DNA of 59,337 bases from a virus, in the IMG/VR virus record IMGVR_UViG_3300033064_002408, positions 1 to 59,337 of that record; one strand, given 5' to 3'. Under the pieces are notes generated by a model. The model ran no database searches and was not told the origin of the DNA. It saw only the letters and a program-made list of their open reading frames with translations. Of this stretch, positions 15,790 through 24,728 are shown one piece after another. How positions within the stretch are numbered: position 1 is the stretch's first letter; each line of letters starts with the position of its first letter. The translations under genes and the position numbers were made by a program.

Positions 15790-17354
15790 CGCACAGCACC
15801 ATCAGCCCCCGCAGGATGTACACCAGAGCCGGCAAATTCGTGCAGCCGAACCCGGTTCAGGACTGGGCTCTGACTGCATTCAGGTCGCCGAGTGTGCGCG
15901 ACCTCCTCCTGGTGGGGGGCCTCGGTGGAGCGAAAACATCGACGGCAAACCAAGGGCTGTGCGAGGTCATGGCCTATAACGCGTGGGTCACGGGGGGCCA
16001 GCCGCTCCACTACTTCATCGTGGCGTCCAGCTTCACCCAGCTCCACAGAGTGACCCTGGACACGTTCCGCGGCGTGTGGAACGCGATGTGCGGAATCACT
16101 GGAAGCACCGAGGAGGCGTTCAGGTCCAACCCCACCGTGCTGCGAATCGACAAGCAACAGAACGTCTACCAGCTAGGGATCGGAGCCGAGATCCACCTTG
16201 GTACGGGAGAGAATTCAGCCAAGGCCCTTGAGGGCGGCGAGTACACGGCAGGCCTCTGTGATGAGCCGATGCTGTGCAAGGAGGAGACCCAGCCTCGAAT
16301 GCGTGAGCGGCTGAGGGAGAATGTGGATGGAACGATTCGGGGGCTGATCTCAGCTGGAACGCCTCGTGTCGGATGGAGCCTGGCATGGATGCACAACCGC
16401 TTCGGGCGCGGCCTTGACAACTACCAGGTAACACCGGACGGACGCCTCCGTGTGTCGATGCCAACGCGGCTCAACATCGCCAACCTTCGACCTGGATACA
16501 TCGACGACCTCAAGCGGATGTACTCGCCTCGGATGATGGAGGCCATGCTCGAGGGCCGCTTCGTCATCATGAGCGGAGCGGTGTACTCGGACTGGGGAGC
16601 GGACTCCATCGTGGACGAGCCGCACGACCCCAAGAAGCCGATCATCGTCGCATGGGACCCGGGGTTCCGGCACTCGGCGCAGGTCTGCCACCAGCCAACC
16701 AACGCGCGCTTCAACGGCACCCCCGTGGTCGGCGAAAAGGGGTGGGTCATCTTCGACGAGGTGATCATGGCCGACACCAAGACGGCCGACCAGGCGCACG
16801 CCCTGGCCCGTCGGCCGTGGATGAAGGACCGCTCCCACATCACCATCGCGCACGACCCGGCCGGCGTAGCCAAGCAGAGCACCAGCGGCTCCTCGGACAT
16901 GCTGGAGTTCGCCGAGGTGCTGGCCAAGTACGAGGTCGCCGTGGCCTTCAAGAGCAGCCGCAAGAAGGAGGACCACTCCATCGAGCAGCGGTGCGAGCGC
17001 CTCAGGGCCACCGTGATGGACGCGGAAGGCGTGCGGCGCCTGCTCATCAACGGGGACGTGGCGGCACGCGAGTACCGGCCTGGAGAGGACGGCAGCGCCA
17101 CCATCGGCATCTATCGAGGGATGCTCGAGCAGCCGTTCAAGCGCGACACCAACATCCCCGACGACGGTGCGCAGTGGAAGCCGTGGACCCACGCCCCGGA
17201 TGCCGAGGGGTACTTCGCTGTCTTCGTGAACCCCGTCCGCGAGCAGTTGGACATGTCGTGGCAGGAGGTCGCCAACGAGGGCCACATCGGGGGCGCCCTG
17301 GGCTCCGGGGTCGGGGGCATGCCCGACGAGAGCTGGAACGAGATGGAATTTTGA
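15786..17354 (+). CDS. terL: Terminase large subunit
   Basis: 522 aa. ATP-driven packaging motor and nuclease. Walker A is GGLGGAKTS at residues 44-52 (an Ala replaces the usual Gly before Lys), Walker B with catalytic Glu is AGLCDEP near residue 157, and the RNase-H-like nuclease domain begins at VAWDPGF near residue 288 with a further acidic motif (HDPAGVAKQ, about 355). The GTG start overlaps terS by GTGA. Length is normal for the family. Confidence 0.93.
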   Translation: MTHSTISPRRMYTRAGKFVQPNPVQDWALTAFRSPSVRDLLLVGGLGGAKTSTANQGLCEVMAYNAWVTGGQPLHYFIVASSFTQLHRVTLDTFRGVWNAMCGITGSTEEAFRSNPTVLRIDKQQNVYQLGIGAEIHLGTGENSAKALEGGEYTAGLCDEPMLCKEETQPRMRERLRENVDGTIRGLISAGTPRVGWSLAWMHNRFGRGLDNYQVTPDGRLRVSMPTRLNIANLRPGYIDDLKRMYSPRMMEAMLEGRFVIMSGAVYSDWGADSIVDEPHDPKKPIIVAWDPGFRHSAQVCHQPTNARFNGTPVVGEKGWVIFDEVIMADTKTADQAHALARRPWMKDRSHITIAHDPAGVAKQSTSGSSDMLEFAEVLAKYEVAVAFKSSRKKEDHSIEQRCERLRATVMDAEGVRRLLINGDVAAREYRPGEDGSATIGIYRGMLEQPFKRDTNIPDDGAQWKPWTHAPDAEGYFAVFVNPVREQLDMSWQEVANEGHIGGALGSGVGGMPDESWNEMEF

Positions 17355-17389
17355 GGGGGCCTACGCGTATGGTCTAGGAGGAGGTGCCC

Positions 17390-17875
17390 ATGCGAACCGC
17401 TCTCATCCTGTCCCTGCTGGCATTCATCGGCTGCACCCCAGCCACCACCGTCTGCACCAGCGTATGGCCCGACATGCCCGGTCTGGACGCATGTAGCGGA
17501 CCAACACGAGACCTCCCGCGCGAGGGGGACTTCACCCTGACCCTCAAGACCGGGTGGTATCCAGGCGACGTGCAGCACGCCACGCAATGGACCCAGGGCC
17601 ACAACCCGTTCACCACGGCCACCGATGGAAGCGACTACGAGCTATTGGACGGAAGCCCACCGCGCTCAGAGTCTTGCGGGCCGTTCAACGGACTGCACGC
17701 CACGGGCTCATTCTCCGAGGTGAGCGATGCCGATGCCGACGACCATCCGAGCTGCTGGAGGATGCAGGTGCTGCCGACCGAGCCCTACCCGGCGTGGGAC
17801 AGCTACATGGACGGCTACGGGCCCAACGGGATGGGGCGGCACATGTGGCAGGAGTTGACGGTGGAACTGCTCTAG
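17390..17875 (+). CDS. Predicted lipoprotein, 161 aa
   Basis: ATG 17390 follows a very strong ribosome site (aggaggagg). The N-terminus is a short lipoprotein signal peptide (MRTALILSLLAFIGC), with Cys16 as the lipidation residue. The mature part is Cys/Trp/Pro-rich and probably disulphide-bonded in the periplasm or outside the cell. Phage lipoproteins often block superinfection or help lysis. Its placement between terminase and portal is unusual for a lysis gene, so exclusion is a reasonable guess. Confidence 0.75.
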   Translation: MRTALILSLLAFIGCTPATTVCTSVWPDMPGLDACSGPTRDLPREGDFTLTLKTGWYPGDVQHATQWTQGHNPFTTATDGSDYELLDGSPPRSESCGPFNGLHATGSFSEVSDADADDHPSCWRMQVLPTEPYPAWDSYMDGYGPNGMGRHMWQELTVELL

Positions 17876-18099
17876 AACTGATCCCCTACGCCCCCCACGG
17901 GCCCGCCCCCCAACTCCTTCTCGATGTCCTTCAGCCCCTTCTCCACGGCCCACCTCAGGATCGCCGTTCTGGAGGGGCGACCGAACGCCGCCATCTCGTG
18001 CCCATCACGCTCCATACGCTGTGCGAGGCTGGAGGCGCGCACCGCCTGCTCGTGGTAGACCTTGGTCTGAGTCTCGTGGTCAACGTTGCTTCGGCGCAT
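17872..18099 (-). CDS. Minus-strand RHH-like regulator inside the late operon, 75 aa
   Basis: Runs against its neighbours. The start at 18099 has AGGAGG just upstream (complement of 18104-18110). The C-terminal half, GRPSRTAILRWAVEKGLKDIEKEL, fits the two helices of a ribbon-helix-helix DNA-binding fold. A strong promoter-like site lies immediately upstream. It may be a separately controlled moron gene or a late-gene regulator. Target unknown. Confidence 0.7.
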   Translation of the reverse strand: MRRSNVDHETQTKVYHEQAVRASSLAQRMERDGHEMAAFGRPSRTAILRWAVEKGLKDIEKELGGGPVGGVGDQF

Positions 18100-18117
18100 C
18101 GGCGTCCTCCTGGCCCC

Positions 18118-18146
18118 ATAATAGCCACGTCCTCCCCGGGTGCCAA
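18118..18146 (-). promoter_or_regulatory. Strong minus-strand promoter-like site
   Basis: On the complement: TTGGCA (18146-18141), 17-nt spacer, TATTAT (18123-18118). This is close to the sigma-70 consensus and the best-matching promoter seen in the window. The transcript would have a leader of about 12 nt carrying the AGGAGG site. Confidence 0.7.
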
Positions 18147-18207
18147 GCGGTAGCCTCGCGGGAATTCCATAGCGCAGGCTAACAAGCACCCTCCATGCTA
18201 GGTGGCG

Positions 18208-20727
18208 ATGGTCGCCTCCAGTCGACAGATCAAACGCGTGCTCGTTCGTCGCCGCACATCGGCCCCAAAGACACACCCGCGTGGCGATCTGCTACCCGCT
18301 GCCGTGGATGTGCGAGACCTCCAGGACGCCTACCAGGCCGGCGTGGAAGACGGCCAGCCCAGGGGGTGGAGCGGGACCGCGGTCGCAGGCGGATACATCG
18401 AAGGCGTCGAGCCCAACACCGATCTACGGAACCGCGCATGGAGGGGCTACACCAACTCCCCCGGCATCGGCGAGCAGATGTACCTCACGGACGGGGCGGT
18501 GGCAGCCTCGGCCAACGAATGGATCGAGCGAGCCCAGAACGCCGACTGGCGCATCGACCCCGGCGACACCGACGACCCTGACGGCCAGATGCACGCGGAG
18601 TTCGCACGCCGCAACCTGTTCGAGCTGAGCGCCACCTCGTGGCTGTCCAACGCGCGCAACTTCGCCAAGGCCATCATGTGGGGCTGCGCGCTGGCCGAGA
18701 CCATCTTCGCTCGAGACAGCAAGGACGAGGCCCCCACGTTCCAGAAGGTCGAGGGGCGGCGCCTGGCTCGGTGGGAAGAGACGGGGCAGTTCGACCGCGA
18801 CCACTACATCCTCACCGACCTGGCTCCGAGGCTCCCCACGTCCATCGAGGAGTGGCGACAGGACACGGAGACGGGCTCATTCGACGGCATCGTCCAGACC
18901 AGCCCCCTCGACAACACCGCCCGCTCCGGCAGCTTCGGCGAGGTCTTCATCGGAGCGGAGCATCTGGTCCTCGTCACCTACGGCGGCGACGGCAACAACT
19001 GGGAGGGCTTCTCGCGCTTCCGTTCGGTCTACATCCCGTGGAAGGCGCGGCAGACCCTGCTCCGTATGGGCGTCATCGCGGCCGAGCGCTTCGGCGTGGG
19101 CGTGCCCATCGCCAAGCAGACGGAGGATGGCTGGGCTGACCGCGCAGGGGCCAAGGCGGCATGGGCCGAGGTGAAGCGCCAGGTGGCCCGCTACCGAGGC
19201 GGAGCCCAGGCGTGGATGGCGCTGCCATTCGGCGTGGACGTCGAGGTCCAGGAGCCGGCGCTACCCGCTGCCCAGCATGTGCTCGCTCTGTACAACCAGA
19301 TGGCGATGGACATTCACATCGCGGGCGAGACTCAGCACCTCATCCAGGGCACCCAGCAGGTGGGCACCTACGGGCTACGAGAGGGTCAGTCCAGCGAGTT
19401 CAAGGCCACCATCAACCCGTTCCTGCGAGCCATCGCCCGCGCCGTCAACAAGTCCGTCATCAAGCCCCTCATCGACCTCAACTGGCTAGGCGTGAAGCGA
19501 TACCCGGAACTCACGTTCGGGGACCAGCAGCACGGCTCGACCAAGGAGGATATGGAGGCCTACCAGATCGGCGTGACCAGCGGCGCAGTCACCCCGCAGA
19601 TCGAGGATGAGGAGTTCTTCCGCAGTCGCTTCCAGTGGCCTGAGATGACCGAGGAGAGTGAGGAAGCCCGCACGAACGAGCCAGCCGCCGTAGAGCCTGA
19701 GCCCGTCATCGAGCCCCCCGAAGACGAGGAGCCCGAGGTGGTGGCCGGCGCTTGTGGCTGCGGGTGCTCCGAGATGTTCGGCACGGTCCCATTCGAGGAC
19801 GAGCCCTCTGACGGCTCACCCGCCGCCGATGTTCGCCTGCTGGCCGAGTCCAAGTTCGACGCCAACACCAGCCGCATGTCGCGCGTGGAGGCCGTCGAGC
19901 GCACGAGCATCAGGCTGGCCGCACAGGTCCAGACGCTGGTGCTCACGCCGTACCTCAAGAAGATCGAGCCCGCGCTGGAATCCGGTGACGCAGCGGCCAT
20001 CGCCAAGACGCCCATCCCCGGACGAGGCGCCCTGATCCGCACCCTGCGCAACGCCCTCGCCGACGTGGCTGTGATGGGACGCTCCGAGGTCAAGCGAGAG
20101 ATCAAGCGCCAAGAGGACGACCCCGAGTTCCAGGTGGAGCTCGCCGCAGCCCTGGAAGCGTGGGCGCCCGCCATGTTCGCCGAGAACCCCAGCGGCATGG
20201 AGAACGGGATCGACGAGGTGGTGGACACGCCGTCCAACCTCGCCAAGCGTCGCAACCTCGCAGCCACGACCACGGCGACGAACTTGCTGCGAGATGTCGA
20301 CAGCACGGTGAACTCGTACATCCAGCAGACGCTGCCGGACAAGTACGACGACGAGGAGATCCGCGAGCGGGTCAAGGCGGTCATCACGCCCCGCACCATC
20401 TCCAAGGACGTGACGCAGGATGTGAACACCTCCTACACCGACGCCAGGGCCGCACAGGGCCGCGCTGAGGAGACGGGGACAGTGGTGTACACCCTGAACC
20501 CGGAGATCGGCATCAACGGCCCACACGAGCCGTGCGTGGAATGCGTGGCCGTAGCCGAGGGACCGGACAACCCCGCCATCGTGGGCAGCAACGCCGAGGA
20601 GCGGCTTCAGGTTCCCAACCCGAACTGCGACTCCACCAAGTCGGGAATCAACAACTGCTGGTGCGCCAACGTCTACCTGAAGACGCCGAGCATCGACGAA
20701 GCCGCGCGCGCTGGAGGACTGGCCTGA
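18208..20727 (+). CDS. Portal protein fused to MuF-like head morphogenesis protein
   Basis: 839 aa. Residues about 60-480 resemble the Mu gp29-like (DUF935) portal family: a block such as NADWRIDPGD followed by AIMWGCALAETIF, and the TINPFLRAIARAVNK region. Residues about 530-839 resemble Mu gpF minor head protein: long helices, then GINGPHEPCVECVAVAEGP, VPNPNCDS and NNCWC, the Cys-rich C-terminus of the MuF domain. An acidic Pro-rich linker (about 490-520) joins the two. In most phages these are separate genes. ATG 18208 chosen; GTG 18202 is an alternative. Confidence 0.85.
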   Translation: MVASSRQIKRVLVRRRTSAPKTHPRGDLLPAAVDVRDLQDAYQAGVEDGQPRGWSGTAVAGGYIEGVEPNTDLRNRAWRGYTNSPGIGEQMYLTDGAVAASANEWIERAQNADWRIDPGDTDDPDGQMHAEFARRNLFELSATSWLSNARNFAKAIMWGCALAETIFARDSKDEAPTFQKVEGRRLARWEETGQFDRDHYILTDLAPRLPTSIEEWRQDTETGSFDGIVQTSPLDNTARSGSFGEVFIGAEHLVLVTYGGDGNNWEGFSRFRSVYIPWKARQTLLRMGVIAAERFGVGVPIAKQTEDGWADRAGAKAAWAEVKRQVARYRGGAQAWMALPFGVDVEVQEPALPAAQHVLALYNQMAMDIHIAGETQHLIQGTQQVGTYGLREGQSSEFKATINPFLRAIARAVNKSVIKPLIDLNWLGVKRYPELTFGDQQHGSTKEDMEAYQIGVTSGAVTPQIEDEEFFRSRFQWPEMTEESEEARTNEPAAVEPEPVIEPPEDEEPEVVAGACGCGCSEMFGTVPFEDEPSDGSPAADVRLLAESKFDANTSRMSRVEAVERTSIRLAAQVQTLVLTPYLKKIEPALESGDAAAIAKTPIPGRGALIRTLRNALADVAVMGRSEVKREIKRQEDDPEFQVELAAALEAWAPAMFAENPSGMENGIDEVVDTPSNLAKRRNLAATTTATNLLRDVDSTVNSYIQQTLPDKYDDEEIRERVKAVITPRTISKDVTQDVNTSYTDARAAQGRAEETGTVVYTLNPEIGINGPHEPCVECVAVAEGPDNPAIVGSNAEERLQVPNPNCDSTKSGINNCWCANVYLKTPSIDEAARAGGLA

Positions 20728-21950
20728 TGACGAACCCTGAACCCCAAGAGTCGCGCATGGCGCGGCAGATCCTGCTTCTCGCAGCGGACACCCTCGCCGC
20801 CGCTGACGACGGAGGCGACCGCGCCCGTTGGCACAAGATCCTCAAGACAGGAATCCACAAGGGGAAGCCGCTCGCCGGTGTCAGGGATCCAGAGATCACC
20901 GACGGCCACATCCAGGAGATGGTGGACACGTTCACCGTCGAGCGCCCCGTGGATGTCAACCACGCGCTGGGGCTCGGACGCCTCGACCCAGAGAGCACCA
21001 AGGCCCGCGGCTGGATCAAGGAGCTACGGAAGGCCGGGGACTACCTGGAGGCCCTCATCGAGTGGACAGAGGATGGTGCGGAGCTGATCGCTAGCAAGGC
21101 GTTCCGATACTTCAGCATCGAACTCGGCCGCGTTCCCGGAACCGAGGAGAGCCCCCAGCGCCGCGTCACAGGCGGCACGCTCCTCAACAACCCATTCATC
21201 GAAGGTCTCCCCGCGCTGGCGTTTGGCCGCGGGGTCGAGGCCGCATTGAACCACAACGAACCGGCCAGGACTGGAGGCGGGATTCACTCGCCGCCGGACC
21301 CCCACGGCCGTGAAAAGGAGGATTCGCACATGTCGAATCATCTGGAGCTGATGTCCAAGGCCGTGGGGCAGCCCGTGTCCGAGGACGAGTTCGCGGAGCG
21401 CTTCGCCGCTCTCCAGGCCAACGTCGCCAAGGCCGAGGAACTGGAGACGCAGTACGCCACCGCGCAGGACGAGATCGCCGAGCTGAAGGCGGCGAAGACC
21501 GCGTCCACCGAGGAGATCGCCACGCTCGCCGAGGAGCAGGGCAAGATGAACGCGCGCTTTGCTCGCATGGACGAAGACGCCGCCATCGAGGTCGAACTCT
21601 CGCGTGAGGCCATGGCCAAGGCCGAGGCCGGCACCTTCGACGAGCCGGGGATCGCCCGCAAGATCCGCCGGGACAGCGTCGAGAACTTCGACGAGGCCTA
21701 CGGCAAGCGCGCGGACAAGTACATCACCGGCGCCGTCCACGGCTCTGCCCGTACCAAGGACGAGCCCCCCCAGCCCGACACCAAGGGCATCACCGAGCCC
21801 GACGCCGCGCGCGACTTCCTGGTCGAGCAGGCGGACCTCTACATGGAGGCCCACGAGGACATCAACTACACCACGGCCAGCGCCCGGGTCATCCGCGACC
21901 TCAAGGACGAAGGCCAGCGGCTCCACCAGCTGATGGAGGAGGGGTACTAG
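20727..21950 (+). CDS. Mu gpI-like prohead protease with C-terminal scaffold
   Basis: 407 aa; ATG overlaps the portal TGA. Residues about 10-170 fit the Mu-like protein I / phage protease family (WHKILKTGIHKGKPL, DVNHALGLG, AFRYFSIELGRV, LLNNPFIEGLPALAFGR). The catalytic His is probably in VNHA. Residues 200-407 are a coiled-coil scaffold with Glu/Ala-rich helices. An internal start at 21330 would make the scaffold alone. It processes the capsid and is presumably removed on maturation. Confidence 0.85.
   Translation: MTNPEPQESRMARQILLLAADTLAAADDGGDRARWHKILKTGIHKGKPLAGVRDPEITDGHIQEMVDTFTVERPVDVNHALGLGRLDPESTKARGWIKELRKAGDYLEALIEWTEDGAELIASKAFRYFSIELGRVPGTEESPQRRVTGGTLLNNPFIEGLPALAFGRGVEAALNHNEPARTGGGIHSPPDPHGREKEDSHMSNHLELMSKAVGQPVSEDEFAERFAALQANVAKAEELETQYATAQDEIAELKAAKTASTEEIATLAEEQGKMNARFARMDEDAAIEVELSREAMAKAEAGTFDEPGIARKIRRDSVENFDEAYGKRADKYITGAVHGSARTKDEPPQPDTKGITEPDAARDFLVEQADLYMEAHEDINYTTASARVIRDLKDEGQRLHQLMEEGY
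21330..21950 (+). CDS. Nested in-frame scaffold protein, 206 aa
   Basis: Starts at ATG 21330 inside the protease gene, in the same frame, with its own strong ribosome site (aaaaggagg at 21313-21321). Product is a charged coiled-coil protein, as expected for a capsid scaffold. The arrangement is like lambda C/Nu3 and Mu I/Z, where the scaffold is made in excess from an internal start. Confidence 0.75.
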   Translation: MSNHLELMSKAVGQPVSEDEFAERFAALQANVAKAEELETQYATAQDEIAELKAAKTASTEEIATLAEEQGKMNARFARMDEDAAIEVELSREAMAKAEAGTFDEPGIARKIRRDSVENFDEAYGKRADKYITGAVHGSARTKDEPPQPDTKGITEPDAARDFLVEQADLYMEAHEDINYTTASARVIRDLKDEGQRLHQLMEEGY

Positions 21951-21951
21951 C

Positions 21952-22341
21952 ATGACTCTGCGCGTACGTCCCCAGCACGACAAGTCCACTGTCATCGTGG
22001 ACAACTACAAGGCGCTGAACAACCTCTCGGGCCTGGAGTTCCGGTTCGCTCACTTCAGCGCCACCGGGTTCATCATCGCCTCGTCCACCGACAGCGTGGC
22101 AGGCGTCATCGCCAACGGCGGAGCAGCCTCGGCACAGCAGGTCACCATTCACTGCTGGGGCCGCTCCCAGCTCAAGATGGGCGGAACCTGCGCCGCCTTC
22201 GATGCCCTGATCGCCGACGCGTCTGGCTACGGACTCGCGTCCGCGTCCGACAACAGCGCCATCGGCGCCATCGCCCTGGCCAACTGCTCGGCAGCCGGTC
22301 AGATCATCTCTGTCATCGTCGTTGCCGGCTTCCGGTACTAG
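21952..22341 (+). CDS. Head decoration / capsid accessory protein
   Basis: 129 aa, between scaffold and major capsid. Ala/Gly/Ser-rich beta protein with patterned hydrophobic strands, similar in size and composition to phage head-decoration proteins (DUF2190-like). No precise family match can be claimed. Ribosome site GGAGGAGG just upstream. Confidence 0.6.
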   Translation: MTLRVRPQHDKSTVIVDNYKALNNLSGLEFRFAHFSATGFIIASSTDSVAGVIANGGAASAQQVTIHCWGRSQLKMGGTCAAFDALIADASGYGLASASDNSAIGAIALANCSAAGQIISVIVVAGFRY

Positions 22342-22350
22342 GAGACAACC

Positions 22351-23307
22351 ATGCCTGTCGGAAGAAACGTCGACAATCATCTGACCCGCCTCGCCGTCCA
22401 GCGAGGAATCAAGCAGACTTTCGCCTTCCCGAGGTGCGCCTCGGTGCAGTTCGATACCCGCGACGGCGTGTACACGCAGTATGACGCCGGGACCTTTGTG
22501 GGCGAGAACTCGGCCCCCAACGCTGCCTACGGTCGCCGCAAGATCGGTGGTGACTACATCGGATTCGACTTCGGCGAGACCAAGGTCGAGCTGGAGATGG
22601 AAGAGTTCTACGCCTACAAGGAGTTCGACCGAGGCGAGATCGAGAAGACGGGCGGCCAGAAGCTCTACGAGAAGGCCGTCCCCGCCACCCACATGCGCCA
22701 CAACATCGCGCGAGAGCTGGGCTTCCACGAGGCCGTGTTCACCACCGGCAACTGGACCAACAGCGTCATCGCAGCGGCCGACCGCTTCAACAACGCTGCC
22801 AGCAACCCGCCCGACGTAGTGCGACGCCAGTGGGAGACCATCGCGGTTTCCGCTGCTGCTGGTGGTGGTGCTCGCAAGGTGATGATCATCCCGCCCGTGG
22901 CGATGAACCACCTCATGGCCCACCCGGTCTACACCAAGCTCGACCCCCAGGCCGAGATCACGGGCTTCGCCACCCACGAGACCGTCGCCAAGTCCTTCGG
23001 CCTGAAGCCGGACGAGCTCTGGGTGCCCGAGTCCACCTACAACGTGCAGCGTCTAGGCGAGACCCCCTCCAACGAGCGGATCTTCTCGGAAGCCTACGTG
23101 TGGATGGGCTACATGCCCGCGAACCTCACCGAGGAAGAGCAGACCGCGCTGGCCTACATCTACCTCAACTCCGTGGCCCCCGAGGTCCGGCGCAACGAGG
23201 TGGACGACGGCCGGCAGCACTACAAGTGGATGCGCGAGGTTTCCGTGGGCCAGTACAAGCCCGTGGACACCGCTGCGGCTCTGTTGCTGACCAGCGTCTA
23301 CGCGTAG
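22351..23307 (+). CDS. Major capsid protein (HK97-type)
   Basis: 318 aa. Follows protease, scaffold and decoration, and has the profile of a common phage capsid family: N-terminal strand region with PRCASVQFDTRDGVYTQYD, an E-loop-like part containing FDFGETKVELEMEEFYAYKEF, and a C-terminal part with WMGYMPANLTEEEQTA. The length and position leave little doubt. Acts as the shell subunit; possible cleavage by the upstream protease is not visible. Confidence 0.85.
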   Translation: MPVGRNVDNHLTRLAVQRGIKQTFAFPRCASVQFDTRDGVYTQYDAGTFVGENSAPNAAYGRRKIGGDYIGFDFGETKVELEMEEFYAYKEFDRGEIEKTGGQKLYEKAVPATHMRHNIARELGFHEAVFTTGNWTNSVIAAADRFNNAASNPPDVVRRQWETIAVSAAAGGGARKVMIIPPVAMNHLMAHPVYTKLDPQAEITGFATHETVAKSFGLKPDELWVPESTYNVQRLGETPSNERIFSEAYVWMGYMPANLTEEEQTALAYIYLNSVAPEVRRNEVDDGRQHYKWMREVSVGQYKPVDTAAALLLTSVYA

Positions 23308-23331
23308 CCTTCGGGCGGAAAGGAGGCAGTC

Positions 23332-23889
23332 ATGCCTAGAGGTAGACGACAGTCGAACCTGATCCTCCCGGGTCAGCACATCCTGACAAGGGACTGGTCC
23401 CTGACCGTCGAGCAGTCGGCCACCCTCTCGTGCGCCAACAGCGCCCTGAAGGTGGGAGGCCAGGCGATCACCGCCAACGCGTTCATGCGCAAGGCTCAGA
23501 TCGCTTTCGCCTTCGGAACCTACGCGGCCAACAGCGGCCAGTCCGCGCAGAACAGCGCAGCGCTCCCCGCTGGGGCCGTCGTGCTGGGTGCTGGGGCCAT
23601 CGTGACCACAGGAATGGGTGGCGCTGGCTTCTCGGCGGCGCGGCTCAGCATCGGTACTTCCGCGCAGTCCGGTGGCTTCCTGCTCTCCCAGAGCGTCTAC
23701 GCAGGCGTGACGGGCTTCGTGGGAGCGAACAACGCTCCGCAGTACTCGTCCATGGTGAACGGTGGCTGGCAGGCTGTGGCAGCGACCACGGCCCTGGCCA
23801 AGCTGATCGTGAGTAGCGCGAACCTGTCGGCCATGTCGGCCGGGGCGTTCACCGCGGAGGTCTACTACGTGGTGCCTCGCGCCGCGTAA
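23332..23889 (+). CDS. Unknown virion-like protein, 185 aa
   Basis: Ala/Ser/Gly-rich, beta-patterned, no charged coil and no membrane helix. Strong ribosome site (aaaggagg). Position after the capsid gene suggests a second decoration protein or a connector. It is followed by a 12-bp hairpin, so it may end a capsid-expression unit. Confidence 0.6.
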   Translation: MPRGRRQSNLILPGQHILTRDWSLTVEQSATLSCANSALKVGGQAITANAFMRKAQIAFAFGTYAANSGQSAQNSAALPAGAVVLGAGAIVTTGMGGAGFSAARLSIGTSAQSGGFLLSQSVYAGVTGFVGANNAPQYSSMVNGGWQAVAATTALAKLIVSSANLSAMSAGAFTAEVYYVVPRAA

Positions 23890-23907
23890 CGACTCTGCTG
23901 CTCCTGA

Positions 23908-23935
23908 GAGCTTCCCGGCTTCGGCCGGGGAGCTC
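23908..23935 (+). terminator. 12-bp stem with UUCG loop after capsid unit
   Basis: gagcttcccggc (23908-23919), loop ttcg, gccggggagctc (23924-23935): every position pairs, one as G-U. No T-run follows, so it may be a 3'-end stabiliser or a partial terminator that sets the capsid/tail ratio rather than a full stop. Confidence 0.6.
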
Positions 23936-23964
23936 GATTGGAGTAACAGGGCGAGGAGGCCCCG

Positions 23965-24720
23965 ATGCCAGGGAACGCACTGAACGACACCACCTTCTAC
24001 GGGGCATGTAACCAAGGCACGGTCAAAGGCACGGACTACTTCGTCAAGTTCCGTGTCGGGGCAGGAACGCCCTCCTACGCCGACGTGACGGGGGGTCTCC
24101 TGTGCAACGTGCTCGAGGTGGCCACACGCGCCCACTTCAAGGGCACGATCACCCAGTACATCCAGGCGCATGTGCTCCAGGCCCCGAACAGCGCCGCCGA
24201 TGCCCTGATCCTCGGTCGCGCAGCGGGCAACCCGTGGCTGACCATCGACACGCTGAGCAACCAGGTGAAGGTCGGCAAGAAGCTGGAGACGAACTTCAGC
24301 GGCGGCGTCTACAACGAGGCCAACGCGGGCAAGAAGGTCGCCACGACGCGCCAGGCCCAGTGGCTCAAGTACCCGCTCGGCAACAACAGCGGCGTAGGCG
24401 GAACCCTCAGCGCGGACAACCCCTGGGGCGCCACGGGCATCATCTACAAGGTCGCGTTGAAGGTGGAGGCGGGCAGCTCGGCCACCTCCCACCTCGACGT
24501 GGGCATCGGAACCACGGCCGTCGCGGACATCTTCAAGTCCCTCCCCACCACGGCGGCGGGCAGCTTCCTGCGCAGCGCGGCCAGCGGTGGCGGCAGCGGG
24601 ACATCGGGCCGAGCCGTGCTCTGGGGCACCAGCGACAGCCTCCTGGTCACGCCTAGCGCGGCCGGTGGAATGAGCAACTTCAGCGGCAGCCTCTACGTGC
24701 TCGCCAAGCAGCTGGATTAG
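23965..24720 (+). CDS. Unknown virion-like protein, 251 aa
   Basis: Beta-rich and Gly/Thr/Ala-rich; no enzymatic motif. Located just after the hairpin and before tail-completion genes. May be a connector, head fibre or neck protein. Starts at an ATG preceded by GAGGAGG. Confidence 0.55.
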   Translation: MPGNALNDTTFYGACNQGTVKGTDYFVKFRVGAGTPSYADVTGGLLCNVLEVATRAHFKGTITQYIQAHVLQAPNSAADALILGRAAGNPWLTIDTLSNQVKVGKKLETNFSGGVYNEANAGKKVATTRQAQWLKYPLGNNSGVGGTLSADNPWGATGIIYKVALKVEAGSSATSHLDVGIGTTAVADIFKSLPTTAAGSFLRSAASGGGSGTSGRAVLWGTSDSLLVTPSAAGGMSNFSGSLYVLAKQLD

Positions 24721-24728
24721 GAGGCGCC

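Noticed and set aside
23053-24492. 479-aa minus-strand open frame
   Set aside because: Opposite the capsid and following genes; composition is typical of a shadow frame.
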